A DNA stretch of 64,000 nt, taken from assembly GCA_021780755.1 (NCBI GenBank), contig JAJXYF010000029.1, positions 248,001 through 312,000 of the forward strand, written 5' to 3'. The position numbers and the translations under genes are program-made. The notes under the pieces were generated by a model, which was given only the letters and a program-made list of their open reading frames with translations, searched no databases and was not told where the DNA came from. Origin of the DNA: Deltaproteobacteria bacterium (GTDB lineage: Bacteria; Desulfobacterota; Binatia; Binatales; Binataceae). Position 1 is the first letter of the stretch. Every line of letters starts with the position of its first letter. Below are positions 18,281 to 28,067 of this stretch, one piece after another.

Positions 18281-19045
18281 ATGGCAACCGAAAGCAGTGT
18301 GTGGTACGTGGATTTTTTTGGATCCGACTACCTGGGCATCTACCGGCATATCTTCACCGCCGAGCGCTCCGAACAGGAGGTTGCCTTTGCCGAACGAATC
18401 CTGGCACTCGAGCCCAAGGCCTGCGTGCTCGATCTATGTTGCGGACAGGGCCGGCACAGTGTGCCATTCGCTCAACATGGCTATCGCGTAACGGCCCTCG
18501 ATCTGAGTCCGGCCTACCTCGATCTCGCACAGCAGGCCGCTCGCAGTCATAACGTCGAACTTGAGACCGTCTCGGCAGACATGCGCAGGATTCCCTTTCA
18601 GAACCACTTCGACGCCATCGTCAATATGTACTCCTCCTTCGGGTATCTCGAGTCCGAAGCCGACGATGAGGAGGTTCTAAAATCGATGGCCAAGGCGCTG
18701 AAGCCCGGTGGCCGTCTCTTTCTCGATATGTTGAATCGTGAATGGGCAGTCGCGAATTACATACAAAACGACTGGCATAGCGATCCCGACGGAACCTTGT
18801 ACGTCGAACGCCGGGATTTCGACCTGGTGACAAGCCGGATGCGAGTGCGATTTACTATTGTTGGCACCGACGGAAGCCGGCGCGATTCGATCGGGCACGA
18901 TATCAGGCTCTACACCCTCACCGAAATCACCCGCATGTTGTCGCTCGTGGGCCTCAAGGTGACAGCGACATTCGGCGACTTCGCCGGCGAACCGTACGCG
19001 ATCGACACCCGGCGAATGATAATCTGTGCCCGGAAAAACGGATAG
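18281..19045 (+). CDS. Class I SAM-dependent methyltransferase
   Basis: The 254-residue protein carries the class I SAM-binding motif VLDLCCGQGRHS (about 49-60), a second-strand acidic residue in VTALDLSPAYL, and the post-I segments VSADMRRIPF and LKPGGRLFLDML. The fold is certain, but the acceptor (small molecule, lipid or protein) cannot be told. A ribosome-binding site (AGGA) precedes the ATG. It stands between queC (divergent) and the BMP-type lipoprotein gene, 59 bases downstream on the same strand. Confidence 0.85.
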   Translation: MATESSVWYVDFFGSDYLGIYRHIFTAERSEQEVAFAERILALEPKACVLDLCCGQGRHSVPFAQHGYRVTALDLSPAYLDLAQQAARSHNVELETVSADMRRIPFQNHFDAIVNMYSSFGYLESEADDEEVLKSMAKALKPGGRLFLDMLNREWAVANYIQNDWHSDPDGTLYVERRDFDLVTSRMRVRFTIVGTDGSRRDSIGHDIRLYTLTEITRMLSLVGLKVTATFGDFAGEPYAIDTRRMIICARKNG

Positions 19046-19104
19046 CGACCATCCGACGACGCCCGTGTGCCGATAACCGGAATGACCACCGCCGCTATAT
19101 TTCG

Positions 19105-20067
19105 ATGAACTTCGGGTACCGATCATGGATTCCAGCGATTGTACTGGCGGCCTCAATACTCGCCGCCTGTACCAACCATCCTGCGAACGCCGTGAACTTC
19201 AGTCACTTTCGCGTCGCGCTTCTCACACCGGGGCCTGTCAGCGACGCCGGTTGGAATGCGGCCGCGTTCGATGGACTGCAGTTAGTCAAAGCGAATCTCG
19301 GTGCGGAAACCGCGATGGTGCAAACGCGCTCGCCCACCGACTTTGAAGATGGCTTCCGCGATTTCGCCGCGCGCGGCTTTAATCTGATTTTCGCTCATGG
19401 GTATGAATATACCGATGCGGCAATAGCGGTGGCGCGCGATTTTCCCAATACCTATTTCGTAGTCAGTTCGGGAAGCGCATCGTCATCCAATGTGGCCTCG
19501 CTCACCTTCAAGGTTGACGATGCGGCATTTGTCGAAGGAATACTCGCCGGCGGCGTTTCAAAAACCGGTATCGCCGGCGCAATCGGTGGAATTGAACTGC
19601 CATCGATCAAGTTGACCTTTGACGGCTTCAAGCGCGGCTTTCTCTCGGTACAGCCAAAGGGACGCATCCTCATTAGCTATACCGGAAAATTCGACGACGT
19701 CGGGGCCGCCAAGGAAGCGGCGCTGGCCCAGATTAGCCAAGGGGCGGACGTCCTGCTGCACGACGCCGATGCCGCCGGACTGGGGGTCTTTCAGGCGGCC
19801 TCGCAGGCGCATGTTTACGCCTTCGGCGCGATTCGCAATCAAAACGACGTGGCGCCCGATGTCGTGCTCGCAAGCGCGGTGGAATCGACGCCACAGGCGT
19901 TTCTCAAAATTGCCACGGAAGTCAAAGAGCATCGATTTCATCCGGGAATGCTCGAGTTCGGCATGGAAGACGGAATGGTCAAGGTAGTGCTAAACCCGCG
20001 GCTGGAATCGCAGATTCCAGCATCGATACTCGAACGGGTACGACAGGCCGAACTCGCATTCCATTAG
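19105..20067 (+). CDS. BMP-family substrate-binding lipoprotein
   Basis: This 320-residue protein has a lipoprotein signal peptide with lipobox LAAC (Cys22). The mature domain matches the basic membrane protein/PnrA group of periplasmic binding proteins: RVALLTPGPVSDAGWNAAAFDGL, then DAAFVEGILAGGVSKTG and GFKRGF. BMP proteins usually bind nucleosides for an ABC importer, but no permease or ATPase gene lies nearby. Orphan binding proteins may serve a distant transporter or a sensor. Its last four bases overlap the end of the convergent GMC oxidoreductase gene. Confidence 0.85.
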   Translation: MNFGYRSWIPAIVLAASILAACTNHPANAVNFSHFRVALLTPGPVSDAGWNAAAFDGLQLVKANLGAETAMVQTRSPTDFEDGFRDFAARGFNLIFAHGYEYTDAAIAVARDFPNTYFVVSSGSASSSNVASLTFKVDDAAFVEGILAGGVSKTGIAGAIGGIELPSIKLTFDGFKRGFLSVQPKGRILISYTGKFDDVGAAKEAALAQISQGADVLLHDADAAGLGVFQAASQAHVYAFGAIRNQNDVAPDVVLASAVESTPQAFLKIATEVKEHRFHPGMLEFGMEDGMVKVVLNPRLESQIPASILERVRQAELAFH

Positions 20068-21662
20068 ACAATGCCGGCACCTGCGCCACTCGTTCGGATT
20101 TTCGCGGCCATATGCTCGCCGATCATCACGGCGGTCAAGTGAGTATTCGCGCGCACCATGTCGGGCACGATTGAAGCGTCGATCACGCGCAATCCCTGAA
20201 CACCAATCACGCGGCATTGCGGATCAACCACCGCGTTGCGATCGTCTGCCGCACCCATCCGGCAAGTACCCGCGGCGTGCTGCACGTCGAAACAATGCTC
20301 CAACGTCCACTGATCGGTCGGCGCCGCGAATGGTCTCGCGTCAGATTCATTTTCGGAAGAATCGAGTGTACGTCCGAGGTGCACCGCGTTGGCGATTTCG
20401 CGAATCGCCGGGTGACTCGTAAGATCTGACAAGCGCCGAATCGCATCGCGCATCCGAACCATGTCGCGCGGATCGGAGAGCATTCGAAAGTGAATCCTAG
20501 GCGCGGCTTCAGGATCTGTGGAAGTAATGGTGAGGTGTCCACGTGAAAAGCTCTGGTACACCGACGCCCATATGTGGCCGAAGCGAAGTTGATTCTTGTG
20601 CGCACCGAGCAAATTGAAGGCAATGAAAATCATGTCGTTGGTCCCGGTACCCGCGAGGCCGGAGGTGTAGCGCACACAGCAGTTAGTGTGACGTGCATCG
20701 ACCGCCGCGGCGCGCGCTCCGGCTTTGAGGTCGAGTTGAATTGACACTTGCGGGTGATCCAGCAGGTTGCGCCCGACTGGTGAGTCCGCACGGACCGGAA
20801 CCCCGAGCGCGCGCAGTTCGCCGCTCGGACCGACGCCCGAGCGCATCAGAATAGCCGGTGAATGAATCGCGCCGGCACTGATAATGATTTCACTCCCCTC
20901 GATGCGCCGCCATTCGCCGCCGATCTTCACGCGCACCGCGACCGCGCGCGATCCGCTAAACTCGACGCGATCGACAATCGCGTCGCCAACGATCGAAAGA
21001 TTCGCGCGGTCGCGAGCGGGTTCGAGGTAAGCGTCGTTAGTCGAAACGCGGATATGGTTGCGACTATTGATCGCATACGGCGATGCGCCCGTGCCATCCG
21101 GTGCATTGTGATCATCGCACCAACCGTAGCCGTGTGCGACCGCGGCTTCGGCGAGTGCGCGATCGACCGCACCCCATTCCTCGCGAGGCGCGCGATAGAT
21201 CGGTACGGGTCCACCGCGGCCATGATAGGGACGGTTGCCGAAGGCCTCGTCATCTTCAAGCTTGATGAAGGCGGGAAGTACATCTCCCGCCGACCACCCA
21301 CTGCATCCTCCAGCCGCCCAAATGTCGAAGTCCTCGAGTGGAGGGCGAATCGCGATCTGTCCGTTGATGATGGAACTTCCGCCTAGTCCGCGACCACGCC
21401 AATAGACAGTCGGTCGCTGATAGTCAGTCCGATAGGCATTCAGGTTTGGCCACTGATAGCGAGGCGACCCCAGGATAATAGGACCGGGATTCGGAATTCG
21501 CATCTCCCAGGGCGCCTCGGCTGCACGATAATCCGGGCCTGCTTCCAGCAGCAAGATCGAATGCGACCGGTCCTCCGACAGGCGCGACGCCAACGCCGCG
21601 CCGCTCGAACCCGCGCCGACGATAATAGTGTCGTAGCTGGCTGATAGTTGAACGGACCGCAT
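20064..21662 (-). CDS. GMC-family FAD-dependent oxidoreductase (choline/alcohol dehydrogenase-like)
   Basis: The 532-residue flavoprotein starts with the FAD Rossmann motif TIIVGAGSSGAALASRLSE, followed by GRGLGGSSIINGQ, the first GMC signature. The second signature, GAIHSPAILMRSGVGP, comes mid-protein, and the catalytic His lies in QHAAGTCRMG near the C-terminus. GMC enzymes oxidise alcohol groups of sugars, sterols or alkanols; the substrate is unknown. The ATG at 21662 is preferred to a TTG at 21674. The 3' end overlaps the BMP lipoprotein gene by four bases, tail to tail. Confidence 0.9.
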   Translation of the reverse strand: MRSVQLSASYDTIIVGAGSSGAALASRLSEDRSHSILLLEAGPDYRAAEAPWEMRIPNPGPIILGSPRYQWPNLNAYRTDYQRPTVYWRGRGLGGSSIINGQIAIRPPLEDFDIWAAGGCSGWSAGDVLPAFIKLEDDEAFGNRPYHGRGGPVPIYRAPREEWGAVDRALAEAAVAHGYGWCDDHNAPDGTGASPYAINSRNHIRVSTNDAYLEPARDRANLSIVGDAIVDRVEFSGSRAVAVRVKIGGEWRRIEGSEIIISAGAIHSPAILMRSGVGPSGELRALGVPVRADSPVGRNLLDHPQVSIQLDLKAGARAAAVDARHTNCCVRYTSGLAGTGTNDMIFIAFNLLGAHKNQLRFGHIWASVYQSFSRGHLTITSTDPEAAPRIHFRMLSDPRDMVRMRDAIRRLSDLTSHPAIREIANAVHLGRTLDSSENESDARPFAAPTDQWTLEHCFDVQHAAGTCRMGAADDRNAVVDPQCRVIGVQGLRVIDASIVPDMVRANTHLTAVMIGEHMAAKIRTSGAGAGIV

Positions 21663-21782
21663 CACCACCGCCAATGGTACCTAGCGCGGATACTTACTTC
21701 GCTTCTGGATGCTTAGTAGCTAAACCGAGGTCTCTCACGTCAGAGCGAGCACGTCCCGGTTGCTCGCACCACGGTTCCGGCC

Positions 21783-22982
21783 TTATGCGGCGCACGAAGC
21801 TGCGAGGCTGCACAGCGCGACACTGCGCCGGCCCTCGCGCAAATCGTTGCGATCGAATCCGTTGGTCAGATACGCGAACGAGATACCGCTAGCGGGATCC
21901 GCCCATCCGAGCTGACCCCCAAAGCCCGGATGGCCGAACGCCGCTGGCGAATTCGTCCTGCCGAATCCGCGCAGATTGGCCTTGCCGTCACCACCGGCAA
22001 TCACAATGCCCAGCGAACGGTTCGCGATAAATCCGCGGAGCGGATCCTTGAACGTGGGATTGCGGATAGTGAATGCGTCGCTGAGCATCTCCGGCTTCCA
22101 AATCTGCGTCCCATCGAACGAGCGGCCTTCGTGCAGAAGGGCCTGGTAGAACAGGGCGAGATCCCCGGCGGTCGTGATTCCGCCTCCGGCCGGCGATCCG
22201 ACTTCACGCACCTCGGGTTCGTTGAATTCGAGGATCATTGATTCATTGATCGAGGACATCGCCACCCGGGGCGGTGTCACTCCCAGCTTTTCGTATTCCT
22301 CAGCGCGCGCCGGTTCCCCAACCCACCGGATGTCCGCCATGCGGCTTGTGAGTGCGGGCGGCAAGCCGACCCTCAGGTCGGGCAATCCTAGTGGTTCGGC
22401 GATTCGCGTGCGCACGAAATCACGATAGTCCTGGCCACTGATGCGCTCGATGATTTCCGCTGCGGGCCAGAAATTTGCCGCGATATGGTAAGTAAACTTC
22501 GCACCAGGTGGATGCTCCAACCGCCACTGCGCGAACCGTTCCAGGCGCCGCCTCTTATCGCCCCATTCCTTTTGCGCGCCAGGCGCGGTGGGGATCGCCG
22601 AAGTATGTGTGAGCAGGTGCTCGACCGTCACCGCACCTTTGCCGTTCGTCCCGAACTCAGGAATGTATTGCGCGACCGTATCTTGCACGCGCAGTTTCCC
22701 TTCCTGAATCAATATCCAGACGGCGGCTGACGTGATCGCCTTGGTGCACGACATAATGTCGAAGAAGGTCTCATTGGTAGCTGCCTTTTCCTCGCTACCC
22801 TGCACCGCCCGGCCAAAGGTATGCATCGCGCCGATCTTGCCATCGCGCGCGATCGCCAGTTGGCAGGCCGGCAGCAACCCTTCATGGATCTCACGTTCCG
22901 CCCGATCGAACAGTGCCTGCACCCGGTCAGGATTTAGTCCGATCTCCTGCGGGCGCTCCGCAAAGAAATGCAACGCTGGCAT
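21783..22982 (-). CDS. Serine hydrolase of the class C beta-lactamase/EstB fold
   Basis: A 399-residue protein with the S-x-x-K motif of class C beta-lactamases and DD-peptidases (Ser78-Cys-Thr-Lys81), preceded by FFDIM. The Tyr motif is YHIAANF and the third motif HPGFGGQ replaces KTG, as in esterases of family VIII. No signal peptide is visible, so a cytoplasmic esterase is more likely than a beta-lactamase. GGAGG lies nine bases before the ATG at 22982. It follows the MMPL transporter gene in the transcription direction of the minus strand, after a 167-base gap. Confidence 0.85.
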   Translation of the reverse strand: MPALHFFAERPQEIGLNPDRVQALFDRAEREIHEGLLPACQLAIARDGKIGAMHTFGRAVQGSEEKAATNETFFDIMSCTKAITSAAVWILIQEGKLRVQDTVAQYIPEFGTNGKGAVTVEHLLTHTSAIPTAPGAQKEWGDKRRRLERFAQWRLEHPPGAKFTYHIAANFWPAAEIIERISGQDYRDFVRTRIAEPLGLPDLRVGLPPALTSRMADIRWVGEPARAEEYEKLGVTPPRVAMSSINESMILEFNEPEVREVGSPAGGGITTAGDLALFYQALLHEGRSFDGTQIWKPEMLSDAFTIRNPTFKDPLRGFIANRSLGIVIAGGDGKANLRGFGRTNSPAAFGHPGFGGQLGWADPASGISFAYLTNGFDRNDLREGRRSVALCSLAASCAA

Positions 22983-23149
22983 CTTCGAGAACCTCCTTCG
23001 AACCGCTGCAACCAACTACGTTCCTTATAGCGACATCGTCGCACCAGACTCAAACCCCGCATAATTCATTTCGTGAGCAGTTCAGCGTCAACAGAGGCAG
23101 AGCCAATCGAATACCAACGACCAGGCCTCGCTCCGCGCTGACACTCGCC

Positions 23150-25597
23150 TCATGCCCCTCCCGACTTAACGGGCTTGCTGACGCCGGCATCTGACATCGC
23201 CGCCCGCCCTTCGTAGCGCGTTAAAAATTGTGGACGAATCCATGCAATCATCGCCGGTAATAGCAACAACCCGGCAAGCAAATTCGTACACATCAAGAGG
23301 ATTAGTAAAACGCTCATTTCGCTATGGAACAAAAGCGGCGAGAATACCCAGGCAAATATGCCACCCACCATCACCGCAAACGTGCAAAATACCCAGGTGC
23401 CGGTGCTGCGCAGGCCTCGCGAGACCGCCTCGTTCAGCCTCAAACCGCCGACCACCTCATCCCGGATGCGCGCAACCGTGTAGATGCCGTAGTCAACCCC
23501 CAGTCCGATACCCAGTGAAATTACTGGAAGAGTGTCAACGGTGAGCCCGATGTTGTGGTAGTCCATGTACACGAAAGCGACGCAGTTCGCGACAATGCAA
23601 GAAAACGCGAAGAACAAACCCGCGATTAGCGATTCGAAGACGATCGCACAAGCTAGACCGATTGCGGCAAGCGTCAGCGACAGATTAATGATATTCAGCC
23701 GTCCGATTACGTCGTCCGCCGCGAGATACAAACCCGCTTCTCCGCCGATATAGCGAAGCTTGACTTGATTGAGGGCAGGATCGGCCGTCACCCGTTCCTT
23801 CACGAAATGATCAATATCTTCGCGCAACTTCTTTAGTCGCATGTAAGTATGATCCGGCAGCAACACTCGTATGCAGGAATTCCTCATCGACTGAGATATC
23901 GCAAAATAGCTCTCCGCTTCGCCGGGCGCCGAAGCGGCAAAGAAAAAACCCCACAAACTGGCGCTCAGCGAATTGCTGTCGGGTAATGCGTAATATTTTG
24001 GTTGACCGTTATGCAGAAGCATGTTCATCGGCTTTGAGGCCAGGGCACTGAATCCCAACACGGCGACGACGTCACCCCGACTCATCAGATAATTCGCCAG
24101 ATCATCGCCCATTCGCAAAGTGTCGATCCCAACACCCGATTGCGAGCTAGGAAACTCCGGCGTCTCGAGCACGATCCACCCGATATTGGTTGGTACGAAT
24201 TTGCTGATTTCAGCCGTATCCTGATTGATCTTGGAATCCGCGGTGTAGATGGGAGTTCCTGCTGATTGGTAACCAACGGGCACCCGTCCTTCGGCACCAA
24301 TCCCGACGATGAGAATCAACACACCAATCCCAATCAGTATCTTGCGGCCAGTTCCGCCCATAACCGCTGCCATGGCCAGCCCGTCGACAAGCCTTCGAAG
24401 TCCGCTAATCGGCCCTGATTTTGCCAACCGGCTGAGCAAGTTCTCTTCGCGAGTTTCCGGCCGCGGAAGATAGCTCACGAGGATCGGTTGAAACACGAAG
24501 ACCATCGCAACGCTGGCGCCCATCCAGACGGCTCCGCCGATACCAATCTGCCGCAGCACAGGAATATTCCCAATCGTGATAAAAATAATTCCGGCGATAT
24601 TGGCAAACACCGCCAGACATCCGGGTATCAGCATCCGCTCTGTAGCAGCTATACACGCCTCAATTTTGTTGCCCGTCCGATCAAGCTCATCGTAATAGCG
24701 GCCCTGCCACTGAATCCCGTGGCTCAAATCGCGCGCTGTCATTATAAACGGAATCACCAGCATGATCGGGTCGAAGATAAAGCCCATCAAGCTCGCGAAT
24801 CCAAGCCCCCAGATAGCTGATAAAATTCCCGTGATAGCGGGCGCCCACCAACCCGTGTAGCGTCCAAGACTGAGATAGAGAATCAGCAGCATCAGAGCCG
24901 TCGAGACGACGAAAATCTTCTGAATGCGCGGCAAATAATGATAACCCCACGCGGAAAACATAACCGCGCCGCTGGTATAAATCTGTGTATTACTATCCTG
25001 ATGCTTCTGAATAATGCTTTGGACGCTATCGAATAGTGTCTTGTAATCGAGCCCCTGCTCATTAAAACTCGCGACGATCAGGGCGCCCTTCAGATCCTGA
25101 GTTACGAAGCCCGCCAACTGTTCCCGATTCGCCAGAACATTGATCTTCAGATCATCGATCTCCGCCTGCGTTTGCGGGACCTTCGGGTACATAAAGGGTG
25201 TAGAAACGAGCGTACCCGGGAGGGCCCGGGCATACAGCAAACGGTAGGACGCAAGCGAGAACACTTCGTTGTGATTGACACCAGGAATCTTGTCAACTTC
25301 GTTGGTTATATCCTGAATGTCATGCAAGGTTTTGAAATTGAAAATGTCGCCATCCTTCACGCGTACCAGGACAACTAAGGTTTGGGCGCCGCCGTATTGG
25401 CGGCGAAATTCACGGTAGAGGAGAGTATTTGGATGCGTCGCCGGAAACAGATCTTCAAAGCGAGTCGCGATCGGGAGATGAATCGCCCAGTAGCTCATGA
25501 AGATCGTGATACCGATGAGTAACCATCCAATAGGCTTACGATAGTCGAGGATGTATCTCGCGAAACTCCACCGAATCTCGCCGCTGCCATTATCCAT
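23150..25597 (-). CDS. MMPL/RND-family permease
   Basis: The 815-residue inner-membrane protein has the RND layout in two halves: one helix near residues 22-40, a large periplasmic loop (about 45-225), five helices (about 228-385), then a repeat with one helix (about 420-440), a second loop and five final helices (about 645-795). The motif GIGLGVDYGIYTVARIRDE in the second half is typical of MMPL and HpnN-like exporters, which move lipids or hydrophobic molecules using proton flow. The first half keeps an ARDLSHG segment at the matching site. Substrate unknown. It may work with DUF1329 proteins as in related genomes. Confidence 0.88.
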   Translation of the reverse strand: MDNGSGEIRWSFARYILDYRKPIGWLLIGITIFMSYWAIHLPIATRFEDLFPATHPNTLLYREFRRQYGGAQTLVVLVRVKDGDIFNFKTLHDIQDITNEVDKIPGVNHNEVFSLASYRLLYARALPGTLVSTPFMYPKVPQTQAEIDDLKINVLANREQLAGFVTQDLKGALIVASFNEQGLDYKTLFDSVQSIIQKHQDSNTQIYTSGAVMFSAWGYHYLPRIQKIFVVSTALMLLILYLSLGRYTGWWAPAITGILSAIWGLGFASLMGFIFDPIMLVIPFIMTARDLSHGIQWQGRYYDELDRTGNKIEACIAATERMLIPGCLAVFANIAGIIFITIGNIPVLRQIGIGGAVWMGASVAMVFVFQPILVSYLPRPETREENLLSRLAKSGPISGLRRLVDGLAMAAVMGGTGRKILIGIGVLILIVGIGAEGRVPVGYQSAGTPIYTADSKINQDTAEISKFVPTNIGWIVLETPEFPSSQSGVGIDTLRMGDDLANYLMSRGDVVAVLGFSALASKPMNMLLHNGQPKYYALPDSNSLSASLWGFFFAASAPGEAESYFAISQSMRNSCIRVLLPDHTYMRLKKLREDIDHFVKERVTADPALNQVKLRYIGGEAGLYLAADDVIGRLNIINLSLTLAAIGLACAIVFESLIAGLFFAFSCIVANCVAFVYMDYHNIGLTVDTLPVISLGIGLGVDYGIYTVARIRDEVVGGLRLNEAVSRGLRSTGTWVFCTFAVMVGGIFAWVFSPLLFHSEMSVLLILLMCTNLLAGLLLLPAMIAWIRPQFLTRYEGRAAMSDAGVSKPVKSGGA

Positions 25598-25900
25598 TTT
25601 TCGATTCCCCGTTGCCGTTCCGCTTTGCTCGAAAGCTCAAGAACCCCCGAAATCCGATTCCCTCAATTCGCGACGTGAACGATGCCTTATAGCAGGGTGC
25701 GTGACGCTTCGGTAGTCGCAAAATTCTACCCGCTTAGCGATACTGGGTGTAGTGTCTTCGACCTCTCCTCCGGTGCCCTCGGTTTGCCCTTTTCTCGTTG
25801 AGCCGAGGACTGAAACGCTCGCCAGACAAGCACCTTTCCACCAGCGCACTCTCAGGAATGCCGGTGGAAACAGCAGCCCGCTATGCCTTCTCGATCAGTG
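25598..25900. other. Intergenic region without a recognisable gene
   Basis: About 300 bases between the permease start and the end of msrA, both on the minus strand. Short open frames here have no family-like content or ribosome-binding site. It should hold the permease promoter, but no confident promoter was picked out. Confidence 0.5.
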
Positions 25901-26602
25901 TCACTGAATGTAGAGCGCGGGGAATTGCGTGCGCAGCTCGGCGATCTTCGGCAAATCGTTGTAGACGATATATGGATTATCCGGGTTCCGCTCGAGAAAG
26001 TTCTGATGATATTCCTCGGCAGCGTAGAAACCTTTGAGCGATACAACCTGCGTTACGATCGGCTTCGGGAACACCTTACTTTCCGTGAGTTGATTGATGT
26101 ACGTCTCGGCGATTCGCTTTTGCTCGTCACTCGTGTAGAAGATCGCCGACCGATACTGTGTACCCTCATCCGGCCCTTGTCGATTCAGTTCGGTCGGATT
26201 ATGCGCCACTAAGAAAAATACTTTGAGTATCTGAAGATAGGAAATCCTCGACGGATCGTACACCACCTCCACCGACTCCGCGTGCCCGGTCGTGCCGGAA
26301 CTGACAGTTTCGTATTGCGCGGTGCTCGCGGCTCCGCCCGCATAGCCCGAAGTCACTTTCGTCACACCTTTCACGTGCTTGAACACGCCATCGACACCCC
26401 AGAAGCAGCCCCCAGCCAGTACCGCTATCGGCTCAGTAGCACTTGGCTGAACCGCTGCGCCGGTCGAGGATTGAACCTGGCCGTTCGCGTTTCCTGGTAT
26501 CATCGACGCGAACACGATCAGCAGACCTGCAAGCAAGCGAACGAACGAGACCTTGCATTGCTGCTCGATTGCCGATTCCTGAGTTTGCGCTATATCCAGC
26601 AT
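25901..26602 (-). CDS. msrA: Peptide-methionine (S)-S-oxide reductase, exported form
   Basis: MsrA repairs S-methionine sulfoxide in proteins. The 233-residue protein keeps the catalytic GGCFWG motif (Cys66), the GYAGG turn, HAESVEVVYDP, and the EEYHQNF segment. A hydrophobic N-terminal stretch (about 18-36) ending in NANGQ looks like a signal peptide, so it probably acts in the periplasm, where oxidised methionines are most exposed. The ATG at 26602 follows GAGGAG; longer in-frame starts up to 26737 lack support. No msrB was found nearby. Confidence 0.9.
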   Translation of the reverse strand: MLDIAQTQESAIEQQCKVSFVRLLAGLLIVFASMIPGNANGQVQSSTGAAVQPSATEPIAVLAGGCFWGVDGVFKHVKGVTKVTSGYAGGAASTAQYETVSSGTTGHAESVEVVYDPSRISYLQILKVFFLVAHNPTELNRQGPDEGTQYRSAIFYTSDEQKRIAETYINQLTESKVFPKPIVTQVVSLKGFYAAEEYHQNFLERNPDNPYIVYNDLPKIAELRTQFPALYIQ

Positions 26603-26669
26603 CACGGAAACTCCTCGCCCGAGTGAGCTTTCGCATCCGTGCATCATTATTATATCTGTGGAACAAAAA

Positions 26670-27896
26670 TTAATGCCGTGCACTACAAAGCACCCGCTCG
26701 CGTTCCAACTGTGCGATGTGCTCGTCGGAAAGCCCAAGGTAGCCCGAAAGTATCTCGCGATTGTGCTCGCCTAGAAAAGGCGCGTCGAGTTCGAGTGGCT
26801 CCGGAAACGCGGAGAAGCGCAGTGGCAGTCCAGGAATCTGAAAGTCACCGAGGATACGGTCGTGAATGGTGCGTACCGTTCCGCGCTCCAGCAGATGCGG
26901 ATGTTGCATCGCTTCCTCGACCGTCAACACCGGAGCGTGCGGAATTCTCGCCTCGCGCAGAATTGTTAGCGCCGCGTCGGTGCCTGGCAGCCTTTTCAGC
27001 CACGTATCGATCATCTGGTTTACCTCTTCGCGATTAGCCACTCGGGCAGTGTTGTCAATGCAGCTTTCCTTGCGCGCACAATCCGCCCGCCCCATCACTT
27101 CGCACAGTTTCGCCCAATGGTTGTCCTGAAAGGCAAAAATCCACAGCGATCCCGTTTTGGTCTGGAAAATTCCCGCCGGCGACAGTGCCCCGATCTGATT
27201 ACCCATGCGCTTCACCCTCGCTTCACCGTGACTCACACTTACCATCGCGACGGCCATGTCATGATAATGGAAATACGAATCGAGCAGCGAGATGTCGAGG
27301 TGCTGCCCTTCGCCGGTACGCTCGCGATGCAGTAAAGCGGTCGCCACCGCGGCGTACGCGTGCACGCCGGTCGAGACGTCGCCCAGCGCCAGCGCCGGCG
27401 GATAATAGGGTCCGTCCTCCTCTCCGCTGAGCGAGGTCACCCCAGCGTAGGCCTGTCCGATAAAATCATAACCAGGATCCGGCGCCAGCGGGCCGGTCTG
27501 ACCGAAAGTTGAAACCGAACACATAACGATCCTCGGATTGAGCTTGCTGACATTCTCGTAGTCGAATCCCATCCTTCCAATCACACCCGGCGCATAGTTC
27601 TGCACTAGTACATCGACCTTCGGAATGAGGTCGCGTACAAGGGTCTTTCCAACCGCGGTTTTCATATCCACGCACAGACTCATCTTCCCGCGATTCTGCT
27701 GCACGAAGTAGGCACTGCGCTGGTCTCGGATATAAGGAAAGTTGCGAGACAGGTCGCCAGTGGGTGCGAGCTCGATCTTGATAATTTCGGCGCCCATCTC
27801 GGCCATCAACTTGGTAACCGTAGGCCCGGCGACGTACTGAGTAAAGTCGAGGACTTTATAGCCGTCGAGCAGAGGTTTGCGGGCATTTGTGGTCAT
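26670..27896 (-). CDS. CaiB/BaiF-type family III CoA-transferase
   Basis: The 408-residue enzyme belongs to the formyl-CoA/carnitine CoA-transferase family. Conserved features are DGYKVLDFTQYVAGP at the start, GAEIIKIE, the NRGK..L..D segment, and the catalytic Asp173 in LALGDVSTG. It activates a carboxylate by taking CoA from another acyl-CoA, often the first step of a catabolic route. The start has GGGAGG upstream. Its neighbours on the same strand are two unusual crotonases, an amidase and a lactonase-like protein, which hints at one degradation pathway. Confidence 0.9.
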   Translation of the reverse strand: MTTNARKPLLDGYKVLDFTQYVAGPTVTKLMAEMGAEIIKIELAPTGDLSRNFPYIRDQRSAYFVQQNRGKMSLCVDMKTAVGKTLVRDLIPKVDVLVQNYAPGVIGRMGFDYENVSKLNPRIVMCSVSTFGQTGPLAPDPGYDFIGQAYAGVTSLSGEEDGPYYPPALALGDVSTGVHAYAAVATALLHRERTGEGQHLDISLLDSYFHYHDMAVAMVSVSHGEARVKRMGNQIGALSPAGIFQTKTGSLWIFAFQDNHWAKLCEVMGRADCARKESCIDNTARVANREEVNQMIDTWLKRLPGTDAALTILREARIPHAPVLTVEEAMQHPHLLERGTVRTIHDRILGDFQIPGLPLRFSAFPEPLELDAPFLGEHNREILSGYLGLSDEHIAQLERERVLCSARH

Positions 27897-28067
27897 TGCG
27901 TTTCCTCCCTGCGAAATTCGTTCTGTTCACGAAACCTGAAGCGCGCCCATCCGGTATGCAAAGCCATCACCTTGCCGGACCGTCTAACCACTTGTGATTC
28001 AAATACCCAAGCTCAGCCGGCGCCGCAAACCCGCAGGATGGCGCGCCCCCAAATCAGGTGCGCCGGC